A stretch of DNA of 64,000 nucleotides, taken from positions 1 through 64,000 of the forward strand of contig CAZKJG010000008.1 in assembly GCA_964553045.1 (NCBI GenBank). The letters are read 5' to 3'. Positions within the stretch are counted from its first letter, which is position 1. Each line of letters starts with the position of its first letter. Positions 1 to 7,702 of this stretch are shown here, piece after piece. Made by a program: the position numbers and the translations under genes. The stretch comes from JAWLEP01 sp964553045 (GTDB lineage Bacteria; Fermentibacterota; Fermentibacteria; Fermentibacterales; JCC-6). Below the pieces are notes generated by a model that did no database searches, was not told the origin of the DNA, and saw nothing but the letters and a program-made list of their open reading frames with translations.

Positions 1-122
1 AACCTGACGGTTTCACCTAAGCAGAAGGCTTTCGCCTTCTGCAGGCAGATCGCTAACCTTGCGGTTTCACCTAAGCAGCCGGCTTTCGCCTTCTGCACCG
101 TAACGGGAAGGCTTTCGCCTTC
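1..122. repeat. Three short hairpin repeats sharing the core GGCTTTCGCC
   Basis: A near-identical block of about 43 bp occurs at 1-43 and 55-97, a 54-bp period. Each copy carries a stem-loop with a TTTC loop. The stem at 21-42 is 9 bp and perfect, the one at 75-96 has two mismatches, and a third 6-bp version lies at 107-122 without the leader. Nothing marks it as a terminator, since there is no T-run. It could be a small dispersed repeat cut by the window edge. Confidence 0.6.
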
Positions 123-257
123 AGCCGGCTCTGGATGGGTGCCGCGGGGGCTTCAGCCCGGCCAGCCTGCGACCGCCTGCAGGCGCCGCAGGAGCTGCTT
201 GCGAAGCTGGACGACATTCTGCTGATGCCCCCGCCTTTTCCGGACTGGGACTTCTAG
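75..257 (+). pseudogene. Possible C-terminal remnant of a decayed gene
   Basis: One frame is open from the stop at 72-74 to a TAG at 255-257. Its last thirty residues look protein-like (leucine- and acid-rich, ending PPPFPDWDF), whereas the upstream part is the hairpin repeat and the same frame is stopped at 18-20, 54-56 and 72-74. No start with a ribosome binding site is visible. I read it as the tail of a gene broken by the repeats, but chance is possible. No family recognised. Confidence 0.2.
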
Positions 258-261
258 CGTC

Positions 262-561
262 CTATTGGTCTTTTTCGTCGAAGATGTGGCTGACCTCGCC
301 GAAGGCGGACTTCAGTGATTTCCAGGATGAGCTGAGGTCCTCCTTTACCGACTCCCAGCTGTCCTCCCCCGCCTCGGAGAGCTTCCGCAGCTTCGACCTG
401 CCCTTCTCCAGCTCGGCCTCGATATCCTTCATCCTACCCTTCAGCTTCAGCCTCGCATCCGCGTCGGCTCCGGACGCCCTGGCCTTCAGCTTGTCCAGGT
501 CCGCCTTCCACTCGTCCAGCTGAGCCTCCATCTTCTGCCTGTAGAGCTCTTTTTCGTTCAT
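262..561 (-). CDS. Small charged coiled-coil protein
   Basis: A 99-residue soluble protein dominated by Lys, Glu, Asp and Arg with heptad-like hydrophobic spacing from about residue 5 to 60 (KLKARASGADADARLKLK and following), so probably a helical hairpin or coiled coil. There is no signal peptide, membrane segment or known catalytic motif. The ATG at 561 is chosen because it overlaps the stop of the LapA-like gene by 4 bp (ATGA) and an AAGG precedes it. It is the last gene of a tetR-lapA-coiled-coil operon. Function unknown; an envelope-associated role is only suggested by the neighbour. Confidence 0.7.
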   Translation of the reverse strand: MNEKELYRQKMEAQLDEWKADLDKLKARASGADADARLKLKGRMKDIEAELEKGRSKLRKLSEAGEDSWESVKEDLSSSWKSLKSAFGEVSHIFDEKDQ

Positions 562-794
562 GTTACCTTGCCACTTTCCTCTTTGGGTTTTGGTCCCGCC
601 GCGCCTCTCGGCAGCAGGGCGACCAGCAGTCCCGCCGCGAAGCCCACCACCGCAGTCAGCAGCAGAAGCAGCGCCGCGGACATCTCCGCTGTCATCCAGA
701 GAAAGTTCGTCTTCACCGGATGCATGTTCTGCAGCACCGCCGTGATGAGAACCACGGCCAGCAGAAGCAGAAGCACCAGCTTGAAGCCCTTCAT
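558..794 (-). CDS. LapA/DUF1049-like small inner-membrane protein
   Basis: 78 residues with two hydrophobic segments (about 3-20 and 38-62) joined by a short loop containing QNMHPVKTNFLW, and a basic Lys/Pro-rich tail. This fits the LapA (DUF1049) family, whose E. coli member works with LapB in lipopolysaccharide assembly control. The family call rests on the hairpin topology and the conserved QN..PV..F loop. The ATG at 794 follows AAGGAGATGA, which lies in the end of the TetR gene, so the two are probably translated together. Its stop overlaps the next start. Confidence 0.65.
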   Translation of the reverse strand: MKGFKLVLLLLLAVVLITAVLQNMHPVKTNFLWMTAEMSAALLLLLTAVVGFAAGLLVALLPRGAAGPKPKEESGKVT

Positions 795-800
795 GGTCGG

Positions 801-1526
801 TCATCTCCTTTCGGCCTGCGCCTCATTGACTCCATCGGGCACGGGGCTACTGCCGCCAGCCCCCGAAGGCTGTTCGGCAAGGCTTCGCACCAGGAACTCT
901 ATGACGGTCTCTGCGGCCTCCCTGTCCGCCCTCCCCGGGGGCGGTTTCTCTCCGGTCTCCTCCGGACGGGCCTGTCCGTCCTTCAGGGCCGCAGCGGAGG
1001 CGCCCGACAGCCCGGTGATCAGGAGCAGGGAGAGGCCGTGCACCGCAGTCCAGACAAAGCCGGCCTGGTCCGCCGGGCTCTCCGGTCTGAAGATGCCATG
1101 GTTCTGGCACTCCCGGATCACCTCCCGCAGGATGGAGAGGACTCTGTCGGCCGGCTCGGCCGGCCGCGGGATGGACCCCCCAGCAGGCTCCATGCCGAAC
1201 ATGAGCATGTACAGCTCGGGGTGGTCGACGGCGAAGCGGACGTACCCGCAAGCGGAGGTGCGGAACCGCTCGAGGGGCTCTCCGCCCCATGCGCCGTCGA
1301 GCCTCTTGAGGTGTTCGGCTAGTTTGGCGAAGCCGTCTTCGGCGACCGCGGCCAGCAGGGCCGTCTTGTGGCGGAAATGGCGGTAGGGCGTGGCGTGAGA
1401 TATGCCGATCCGTGCGCTGAGCGCCCGCATCGTCACGGCCTTCAGCCCCCCCTCCTCCAGCATGACGGCGGTGGTCCGGATCAGCATTCGTCTGCGCACT
1501 TCTCTGTCGTACTTCCTCCGCGCCAA
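801..1526 (-). CDS. TetR/AcrR-family transcriptional regulator
   Basis: 241 residues. Residues about 10-60 form a TetR helix-turn-helix domain: the segment from MRALSARIGI to YRHFRHK has the classic pattern of a short helix, GIS turn, and the YRHF recognition end. The C-terminal part is helical and resembles the WHG-type ligand domain. The last 35 residues are Pro/Gly-rich and probably disordered. It is divergent from a nitronate monooxygenase gene. The intergenic region carries a 15-bp palindrome over the -35 box of that gene, so autorepression and control of the neighbour are likely (inference). The ligand is unknown. Confidence 0.88.
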   Translation of the reverse strand: MARRKYDREVRRRMLIRTTAVMLEEGGLKAVTMRALSARIGISHATPYRHFRHKTALLAAVAEDGFAKLAEHLKRLDGAWGGEPLERFRTSACGYVRFAVDHPELYMLMFGMEPAGGSIPRPAEPADRVLSILREVIRECQNHGIFRPESPADQAGFVWTAVHGLSLLLITGLSGASAAALKDGQARPEETGEKPPPGRADREAAETVIEFLVRSLAEQPSGAGGSSPVPDGVNEAQAERR

Positions 1527-1579
1527 GCTGTTCTCCCTTATGGGTACCTGACCGTACCGACTGCGGGATGACCGGCAAA

Positions 1580-1629
1580 GTTGACAATGTAAACATACTG
1601 CTCTATGATTTTTCTGTTGTCAACATAAC
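1580..1629. promoter_or_regulatory. Candidate TetR operator palindromes
   Basis: GTTGACAATGTAAAC at 1580-1594 reads GTTnACAnTGTnAAC, a 15-bp palindrome covering the -35 box. A second weaker palindrome, GTTGTCAACATAAC at 1616-1629 (GTTnTnnnnAnAAC), sits at the predicted start point. GTTGACA (1580-1586) and TGTCAAC (1618-1624) also form a longer inverted repeat. The position over a strong promoter between tetR and its neighbour suits a repressor site; binding is inferred. Confidence 0.55.
1581..1609 (+). promoter_or_regulatory. Sigma70-type promoter of the nitronate monooxygenase gene
   Basis: TTGACA at 1581-1586 and TATGAT at 1604-1609 are separated by exactly 17 bp, eleven of twelve consensus positions. 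Transcription should start near 1616, leaving about 40 nt before the chosen GTG start at 1655. Confidence 0.8.
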
Positions 1630-1654
1630 ACGTCAGGAAAGGGTTCGTGGGACA

Positions 1655-2785
1655 GTGATCGTTACCCGCAAGATGCCGGAGGTGCGATTTGGTGACCTCA
1701 GGGTTGCGCTGCCCATAGTGCAGGGGGGCATGGGGGTTGGAATATCACTCTCCGGCCTGGCCTCCGCGGTGGCCGAGGAGGGCTGTGTGGGGGTTATCTC
1801 CGCCGCCGGAGTCGGCAGGCTCGAGCCCGACTTCCGCGAAGACCTGGCCGCCGCCGACGAGAGGGCCCTTCGGGGCCAGATTCGAAGGGCCAGGGAGCTC
1901 TCCTCAGGTGCGCTGGGGGTGAACCTGATGATGGCCCTGTCCGACTTCGAGAGTCTCTTCAGGGCGTCCGTGGAGGAGGGCGTGGACCTGGTCTTCATCG
2001 GAGCCGGGCTGCTTGTGAGGATGCCCTCTTCGGTAAGCCCCGAGGAGCTCCGGCGCAGCGGAACCAAGATCATCCCCAAGGTATCCAGCGCCAAGGCGGC
2101 CAGGGTGATATTCGCGTCATGGGACAGGCACTACGGGCGTATACCCGACGGCGTGGTCGTGGAGGGTCCGGCTGCCGGCGGGCATCTGGGATTCAGCAGG
2201 AAGCAGTTGGAGGGTGACCCTCCCCGGCTGGAGGATATCCTGGCGGAGACCCTGAGCGCCATGTCCGTCTTCGAGCAGCGCTACGGAAGAAAGATCCCGG
2301 TAATAGCCGCGGGGGGAATCTTCACCGGGAAGGACATCCGCTGCATCATGGACCTGGGTGCCGCCGGGGTGAAGATGGGTACCCGGTTCGTGGCCACCAG
2401 GGAGTGCGATGCCCATCCGGCATTCAAGCAGGCCTATGTGGACTGCGAGCCCGAAGACCTGCGGATCATCGACAGTCCGGTGGGGCTGCCCGGCCGCGCC
2501 ATCGGGAGCCCGCTGCTGGATGCGGTGGCGCAGGGCGAGAGCAGGCCCCTGGGATGCTTTTGGCAGTGCCTGCGCTCGTGCGATGTCCGGAAGGCGCCGT
2601 ACTGCATAGCCAAAGCCCTGATGCGGGCCAGGGAGGGTGATCTGCGGGAGGGCTTCGCCTTTGCCGGAGCCAACGCCCCGCGGGTGAGCGGCATAGTCTC
2701 CGTACGGGAGCTGGTGGCCGAGCTGGTGGCGGAGTTCAGCCTGTCACTGGGCGAGGGGTGCGCCGTTCCGGCCGGCGCCGTCTAG
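1655..2785 (+). CDS. Nitronate monooxygenase / FabK-like flavoprotein
   Basis: 376 residues from the GTG at 1655, preceded by AGGAAAGGG at 1635-1643; upstream in-frame codons lie before the predicted transcription start. It is an FMN-binding TIM-barrel of the 2-nitropropane dioxygenase family: QGGMGVGIS near residue 23, the phosphate-binding PVIAAGGIF near 215 and GVKMGTRF near 239. The family oxidises alkyl nitronates or, in FabK, reduces enoyl-ACP. Residues about 301-317 hold three cysteines in a compact motif (CFWQCLRSC), then another after KAPY, seen in a subset of these proteins. Substrate cannot be fixed from sequence. It is probably repressed by the adjacent TetR protein. Confidence 0.85.
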   Translation: MIVTRKMPEVRFGDLRVALPIVQGGMGVGISLSGLASAVAEEGCVGVISAAGVGRLEPDFREDLAAADERALRGQIRRARELSSGALGVNLMMALSDFESLFRASVEEGVDLVFIGAGLLVRMPSSVSPEELRRSGTKIIPKVSSAKAARVIFASWDRHYGRIPDGVVVEGPAAGGHLGFSRKQLEGDPPRLEDILAETLSAMSVFEQRYGRKIPVIAAGGIFTGKDIRCIMDLGAAGVKMGTRFVATRECDAHPAFKQAYVDCEPEDLRIIDSPVGLPGRAIGSPLLDAVAQGESRPLGCFWQCLRSCDVRKAPYCIAKALMRAREGDLREGFAFAGANAPRVSGIVSVRELVAELVAEFSLSLGEGCAVPAGAV

Positions 2786-3771
2786 CTTTCGGGCCGGGGC
2801 CGGTAGAGCCATCGGTTGAAGGCGCTGTCGGGCATGCGCCGGACCAGGCGGACCAGCAGGCTCACCAGAAGCCACGCGACAGCCACCCTGCCCAGAAGCA
2901 CGCCGGTGAGATGGGCGCCCAGGGACAGCATCAGCAGCGTGTCCTCCACCAGGGCGTGGGCCAGCCCCATCAGGGTGACCGAGAAGAAGAGGTCCCGGGG
3001 CCCCACCCGGCCGGAGCGGGCCTCCCGAATGATCAGCCCCCCGCCGTAGGAGAGTCCCAGCACCAGGCCTATGACCGTGATGGTGGCGGCGGAGTGGCCG
3101 ATGCCCATGGACTCCAGCAGGGGCCTCAGCATCCGGCCCAGCAGGTCGGTGACCCCCAGCGCTTCCAGGACCCGCATCAGCACCACCAGCCCCAGCACTA
3201 TGAGGAAGACCGTCAGCAGGTTCTCCAGCTGTGACAGGGCCCACTGCCCCAGTTCCGTGGGCCGGGGATCGGGGTCCAGCAGTATCCTGGCGGGATGCTC
3301 CAGGACCGGGAGGGCGCGGTAGATCAGGTGCAGGGACATGCCCAGAAGGTAGGCGGCGGCCAGCCGGAACACCGCCAGGAACCTCACCCGCACCCCCGCC
3401 TTCTGGGCCACCCGCAGCTCCACCGGCATGGAGTGGGCGGCCAGCATCATGGAGCACAGCACCGTGACCTGGGCGGCGGACAGGCCCATGCCCGGGGCCA
3501 GGGACACGAAGACGGCGATGCCGCCGTAGAGGTTGGTTATCATGGCGGAGGCCCAGACCAGGCCCATCTCGCCGGGAAGGCCCACGGTGCGCATGACCGG
3601 GGCCAGGACGTCCGCCAGCACCGAGACCCCCCCCAGCATGTCCAGGACCTTCACCGCCACGATTACGGGGATCATCACCCGGAAGAGGGTCAGGCAGACC
3701 TCCCCCGCCTCCCGCAGCGAATGCAGGATCCATGAGAGTACTCCGCGGGCGCGGGTGGCGCCCCGGTTCAA
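2782..3771 (-). CDS. Nucleoside-recognition (Gate) domain membrane protein
   Basis: 329 residues, strongly hydrophobic with about eight membrane segments. Two Gate-like halves are visible: one around residues 75-125 (ITNLYGGIAVFV then AAHSMPVELRVA) and one around 235-300 (LSYGGGLIIREA then GLAHALVEDTLL). This is the pattern of the SpmA/SpmB/YjiH group of inner-membrane proteins, whose substrates are not established. The start is a TTG at 3771, 16 bp after the upstream gene. Its TAG shares the CTAG tetramer at 2782-2785 with the stop of the convergent monooxygenase gene. Confidence 0.75.
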   Translation of the reverse strand: MNRGATRARGVLSWILHSLREAGEVCLTLFRVMIPVIVAVKVLDMLGGVSVLADVLAPVMRTVGLPGEMGLVWASAMITNLYGGIAVFVSLAPGMGLSAAQVTVLCSMMLAAHSMPVELRVAQKAGVRVRFLAVFRLAAAYLLGMSLHLIYRALPVLEHPARILLDPDPRPTELGQWALSQLENLLTVFLIVLGLVVLMRVLEALGVTDLLGRMLRPLLESMGIGHSAATITVIGLVLGLSYGGGLIIREARSGRVGPRDLFFSVTLMGLAHALVEDTLLMLSLGAHLTGVLLGRVAVAWLLVSLLVRLVRRMPDSAFNRWLYRPRPES

Positions 3772-3787
3772 ACGGAGGCCTTCGGGG

Positions 3788-4522
3788 TCACAGCCTGACC
3801 GTGGCGCCCAGGCTGGCGTAGTGGATCATTGTGAAGTTGTACACCTCGTCCACGTCGGCGCCGCCCTCCACGAACCGGTAGCCGGCCCGAAGCGAGGTGA
3901 TCTCCGACGGGGTCCACACCACGCCGGCGAACACATCCTCCGCCCGGCCCACGGGGCCCACCAGGCCCGCCGCGTGGACCCGCAGCTTCAGCTCCGGAGA
4001 GACCCGGTAGTCGGCGGATGCGGTGAGCAGGGGCACGAAGCCGGTGTTCGTCTTGGAGGCGGACAGCTCCAGGGGCTGCGAGGAGAGGGTAATGGCGGCG
4101 TCCCGAATCTTGGCGCTGGCCCCGGCGGCAACGGTGAGCCCTTCCCTGCGCCAGACGTCGTACATCCAGGAGAGGCGGTAGCTGTCGAAGCGGTAGGTGG
4201 CCTCCACCGGGGCACCCGCGGGGAAGACCGTGCCGGCGAAGCTCACAGAGCCCTCCAGCGCGCCTGCGGCCTCAAGTCGCAGGGGGGCCACCAGGACGCT
4301 GAGGCTGTGGCGGCCGATGGTGACGCCGGGCCTGATCCTTACGAACAGGGCCGGGTCGGGGTCGAGGTCCATCAGTGAGAAACGGGTCCCGGTGTCCCCC
4401 GGCACACCGATGTCGTTGTAGCCCACAAAGGCCATGCCGAACTCGGTATCCAGCCAGGTCTGCACCGAGGCGGACGCTGCGGCTGCCAGTACCAGCGTGA
4501 GAAGTGCGGCTCTCCAGATCAT
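3788..4522 (-). CDS. Exported protein, probable outer-membrane beta-barrel
   Basis: 244 residues from the ATG at 4522 behind GGGAGGAACC. Residues 1-18 are a clear signal peptide (ending AAAASAS). The mature part consists of alternating polar/hydrophobic stretches rich in Tyr, Val, Ala and Thr, and ends YASLGATVRL, the strand-like terminus common in barrel proteins. No enzyme motif. Length suits an 8-10 stranded barrel. It is the first gene of a two-gene unit with the Gate-domain protein. Identity and cargo unknown. Confidence 0.65.
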   Translation of the reverse strand: MIWRAALLTLVLAAAASASVQTWLDTEFGMAFVGYNDIGVPGDTGTRFSLMDLDPDPALFVRIRPGVTIGRHSLSVLVAPLRLEAAGALEGSVSFAGTVFPAGAPVEATYRFDSYRLSWMYDVWRREGLTVAAGASAKIRDAAITLSSQPLELSASKTNTGFVPLLTASADYRVSPELKLRVHAAGLVGPVGRAEDVFAGVVWTPSEITSLRAGYRFVEGGADVDEVYNFTMIHYASLGATVRL

Positions 4523-4716
4523 GGTTCCTCCCGGTCGTGGAATGTGGCCCCCTCGGGGGACGGTCGTCTCTTCACTCCTCCTGCAGGGATAGAATATACA
4601 CCCTGGGAAGGTCCAGCGGGCCGGACCGGGTGGCCGGGAAGCCGCCGGAACGCCTCCCATTCGCTTTCCTTTCGAGCAAAGATTGTTGTGCGCATATTTT
4701 GCATTAAGGCCTTTGC

Positions 4717-4735
4717 GGGCGCAACCTTTGCGCCC
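4717..4735. other. Perfect 8-bp stem-loop in the divergent cca leader
   Basis: GGGCGCAA, loop CCT, TTGCGCCC. It lies between the divergent outer-membrane protein gene and cca, 42 bp before the cca start. No T-run follows, so it is not an obvious terminator; a leader structure is possible. The rest of 4523-4776 is AT-richer than its surroundings, with no promoter I can assign firmly. Confidence 0.4.
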
Positions 4736-4776
4736 CGGCCCCGGATGTCGTAGCGTTGACCCGGAAGGGAGCCCGC

Positions 4777-6222
4777 ATGAGCGAGGATACGGTATCCGCG
4801 CGTCTGCCGGAGGCCGCCCGCAGTCTCTTCGAGATCTATGCGCGGGCCGGCCGCAGGCTGTACCTGGTGGGGGGCTACGTCCGCGACCTGCTGAGGGGAG
4901 CGGGCGGGGACGCCGACCTGGACATGGCCACCGACGCCACTCCGGAGGAGTCGGTTCGAATACTGGAGGGGGCTGGGATCAGGGCGGTGCCTCTGGGCAT
5001 GGAGTACGGCACCGTGGGGGCCGTGATGGAGCCGGACGCCGGCGGTATGGTGGAGATAACGACCTTCCGCTGCGAGGAGGTGTATCCTCCCGGCGACCGT
5101 CACCCCGCAGTGAGGTTCGGCGACAGCATTGAGGGCGACCTGGTGCGCCGTGACTTCACCGTGAACGCCATGGCCCTGGACGCCTTCGGCCGGCTCATCG
5201 ACCCCACCGACGGGATGGGTGACCTGAAGGCAGGTCTGCTGCGCACTCCGGGGGACCCCGATGAGGTGATGCGGGAGGACCCGCTGAGAATGCTTCGGGC
5301 CCTGCGCTTCCGGGCCCAGCTGGATTTCGGCCTTCACGGGGATGTCGCCCGGGCGGTGAAGAGGGGGGCTCCCCGAATCGTCGGGGTGGCGGCCGAGCGC
5401 TGCAAGCGGGAGCTGGACCGCCTGATGGAGGTCGAGGACCCGGCGCTGGTGGCGGAGTCCTTCGCCCTGATGGCCGATCTGGGCCTCCTGCCCCAGATGG
5501 TGCCCCAGATGAAGCCGCTGCTGGATTCCCGGGGAATCGACCAGGGCCGGCATCATCACCTGGACGTCTGGGAGCACACCCTGCAGGTGCTGGCCAATGC
5601 CCGCCCGCCGGACATCTGTCTTCGGTGGGCGGCGCTGCTGCACGACGCGGGAAAGCCGGCCTCCAGGACGCTGGAGGGTCGAAGAGTCCGATACCTGGGC
5701 CACCAGGGGACGGGCAGGGAGATAGCGCTCGCGGTGGCGGAGCGGCTCCGCTTCAGCAGACGGGAAAGGCGCTGCGTGGCCTGGCTGGTGGCCAACCACA
5801 TGCGTCCGCTGGAATACACCGATGAGTGGACCGACAGCGCCGTCCGCAGGCTGGCCAGGGACGCGGGGGAGAACCTGGACCGGCTGCTGGAGCTGGCCGA
5901 GGCCGACATCTGCGCCCACGCTCCTCGAGAGGCGGAGGAGGGCGCGGGGAGGCTGGAAGCGCTGCGCAGAAGACTGAAAGACCTGTCCCTTCCCCGCGGC
6001 GAGCGGGTGCTTCCCCGGGAGGTGGGAAGGCGCCTGCGCTCGATTCTGCCCGAGGAGAGGAGCAGCGAGATAGGCCGGCTGCTCGAACGGCTGGAAACGG
6101 CCGTGGCCAGGGGCGACCTGGACCGCATGCCCCCGGTGGACGAGTGCATCGGCTATCTGAGAGGCCGGGGAGAGCTGGAGGGTCTGGAGAACGGCCAGCA
6201 TGACCAGCCTGGGGGCGGGTGA
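4777..6222 (+). CDS. cca: tRNA nucleotidyltransferase / poly(A) polymerase family with HD domain
   Basis: 481 residues from the ATG at 4777, seven codons after a possible TTG, because GGAAGGGAG at 4763-4771 is well placed. The class II nucleotidyltransferase head is clear: LVGGYVRDLL near residue 30, catalytic DADLD near 46-50, then RRDFTVNAMALD and RMLRALRFRAQ. An HD phosphohydrolase domain follows, with HHHLDVWEHT and LLHDAGK (about 287). The family adds or repairs tRNA 3' CCA ends, or adds poly(A); the HD part removes 2',3'-cyclic phosphates. All tRNA genes seen in this window already encode CCA, so repair is the likelier job. Confidence 0.9.
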   Translation: MSEDTVSARLPEAARSLFEIYARAGRRLYLVGGYVRDLLRGAGGDADLDMATDATPEESVRILEGAGIRAVPLGMEYGTVGAVMEPDAGGMVEITTFRCEEVYPPGDRHPAVRFGDSIEGDLVRRDFTVNAMALDAFGRLIDPTDGMGDLKAGLLRTPGDPDEVMREDPLRMLRALRFRAQLDFGLHGDVARAVKRGAPRIVGVAAERCKRELDRLMEVEDPALVAESFALMADLGLLPQMVPQMKPLLDSRGIDQGRHHHLDVWEHTLQVLANARPPDICLRWAALLHDAGKPASRTLEGRRVRYLGHQGTGREIALAVAERLRFSRRERRCVAWLVANHMRPLEYTDEWTDSAVRRLARDAGENLDRLLELAEADICAHAPREAEEGAGRLEALRRRLKDLSLPRGERVLPREVGRRLRSILPEERSSEIGRLLERLETAVARGDLDRMPPVDECIGYLRGRGELEGLENGQHDQPGGG

Positions 6223-6457
6223 GAACCCTTTTCCCCTCAGCCGCCGTCTCAGCCTCAGCCCGCGCTCCACGAGCACCCCGGCGTCCCCGTGGTCGCGCAG
6301 CCGCTGCAGGTATCGGTCGCAGCCGTCCTCCAGCCTCTTCAGCGCCGGGGTCGTGGGGGGCGGTACCATCGGGCACCCGCTCCTTCACCAGCAGCCGCGA
6401 GGGGTTGAGCCCCCCATCAGCGCCCGCAGCTCCGATCTGGTGAAGGTCTCTCCATGA
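6199..6457 (-). pseudogene. Possible small frameshifted gene, antisense to the end of cca
   Basis: The reverse strand carries protein-like segments in three successive frames. First comes a piece with GETFTRSELRALMGG, then LNPSRLLVKERVPDG after a run of six G, then KRLEDGCDRYLQRLRDHGD followed by an Arg-rich tail. The pieces would read as one 80-residue helical protein if two frame breaks were repaired. It overlaps the end of cca by about 24 bp. I do not recognise the family. It could equally be coincidental open frame in GC-rich DNA; the acidic/basic helix pattern is the only positive evidence. Confidence 0.25.
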
Positions 6458-6491
6458 TCCACGCCCACCAGCCTGCCCCCTGCCCCCCAAG

Positions 6492-6510
6492 CCCCGGCCG
6501 CCGGCCGGGG
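6492..6510. other. GC-rich stem-loop between cca and the next gene
   Basis: CCCCGGCC, loop GCC, GGCCGGGG: a perfect 8-bp stem followed by GCCTTTGCG. It may end cca transcription but lacks a proper U-tract. Apart from this and the antisense gene remnant, the 352-bp gap 6223-6574 shows only a Shine-Dalgarno GGGAGG before 6575. Confidence 0.4.
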
Positions 6511-6574
6511 GCCTTTGCGCGGGCAAGGGTAGAGGGCGCATATTCGCAGCGATAGCTTCGAAGACGGGAGGCCG

Positions 6575-7702
6575 ATGAAGGGAAAATTGCTCCGCGCCGC
6601 CGCCACGCCGCTGGCTTCCATATTCGGCAGCGGCTTCCTGGTCATCGTCCCCATCCTGAAGGGGGCCGTCGGACCGTGGGCCCTGCCGGCGATGGCCGGC
6701 ATCTGCGCCCTGGCCTACGCGGTGGGATGGGTCCTGCGCCACAACATCGCCCGGGTGGAGCCCCTGCTGGAATCCGGAAGGGCCCGGGCCGGCACCTCCG
6801 GGCTGGAGAGGCTCTCCGACATCGCCCTCGTTCTGGCCTACGTGGTATCCGTATGCCTCTACCTCAGGATAATGAGCGCCTTTCTGCTGGGGGGACTGGG
6901 GATGGACAGCGTCTTCGGCGAGAGGCTGCTGACCTCCGGCGTGATAGCCGCCATAGGGGTCGTGGGAGTATTGAGGGGGCTGCAAACCCTGGAGAGGCTG
7001 GAGAGATGGGCCCTGTGGATCACTCTGGGGGTGATAGCGGCCCTGATCACGGGTTTCGGCTGGCACGACATCACCCTGCTGGCCGGGGCCGGCATCAGCC
7101 TGCCGCCGGTGCCGCATGAGAGCGCGGCGGCCATGCTGGCCGTCCTGGGGGGAGCGCTGATAACGGTGCAGGGCTTCGAGACCTCGCGCTACATGGAGGA
7201 GGAGTACGACGCCTCGACGAGGATAGCCGCCTGCAGGCTGTCGCAGATCACCGCGGCGGCCGTCTACCTGGTCTTCGTGGCGCTGGCCACTCCCCTGATG
7301 TCCTACCTCTCGGGTCCCGTGGAGGACGACGCCCTGATCTCCCTGGCCGCCAGGGCTTCCTTCCTGCTTCCCGTTCCCCTGGTGGCCGCCGCGGTGCTCA
7401 GCCAGTTCAGCGCCGCCGTGGCGGATACCCTCGGCGGAGAGGGCAACGTGGTGGAGGCAACCGGTGGAAGGGTCGGCCATCGACTGGCCTACGGCGGCAT
7501 CGCGGTCGGCGCGATGGCCATAGCCTGGAGCGCGGCTACGCTGGAGATAGTCGCCCTGGCATCCCGGGCCTTCGCCCTCTACTACATGCTGCAGTGCCTG
7601 GCGGGGGCCACGGTCGCCACCGGACCGGCAAGGAAGGCGGCCATGGTCCTGCTGGCGACGGTCATGCTGGCCATAACCCTGTTCGCGGCCCCGGTGGGAT
7701 GA
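6575..7702 (+). CDS. Polytopic membrane protein, possibly APC/LeuT-like carrier
   Basis: 375 residues with about ten or eleven hydrophobic segments and few charges. The first segment contains GSGFLVIVPIL, and a middle segment reads GGALITVQGFETSRYM, reminiscent of helices 1 and 6 of amino-acid/polyamine/organocation carriers. No binding site can be assigned and the match is topological only. The ATG at 6575 follows GGGAGG. The stop overlaps the start of the giant cyclase/AAA gene by 4 bp (ATGA), so the two are co-translated. The membrane protein may feed a signal to, or be regulated by, its partner (inference). Confidence 0.6.
   Translation: MKGKLLRAAATPLASIFGSGFLVIVPILKGAVGPWALPAMAGICALAYAVGWVLRHNIARVEPLLESGRARAGTSGLERLSDIALVLAYVVSVCLYLRIMSAFLLGGLGMDSVFGERLLTSGVIAAIGVVGVLRGLQTLERLERWALWITLGVIAALITGFGWHDITLLAGAGISLPPVPHESAAAMLAVLGGALITVQGFETSRYMEEEYDASTRIAACRLSQITAAAVYLVFVALATPLMSYLSGPVEDDALISLAARASFLLPVPLVAAAVLSQFSAAVADTLGGEGNVVEATGGRVGHRLAYGGIAVGAMAIAWSAATLEIVALASRAFALYYMLQCLAGATVATGPARKAAMVLLATVMLAITLFAAPVG

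Noticed and set aside
1..130. CRISPR array
   Set aside because: Only two leader copies, hairpins within the repeat, and no unique spacers of even length; no cas genes.
568..1386. Plus-strand open frame opposite tetR
   Set aside because: Ser/Arg-rich antisense shadow; the minus strand encodes a plausible TetR protein with a promoter.
4519..6369. Long minus-strand open frame over cca (616 codons)
   Set aside because: It has the composition of a GC-rich shadow, is opposite to a clear cca gene, and shows no domain; only its beginning may belong to the small frame-broken remnant at 6199-6457.
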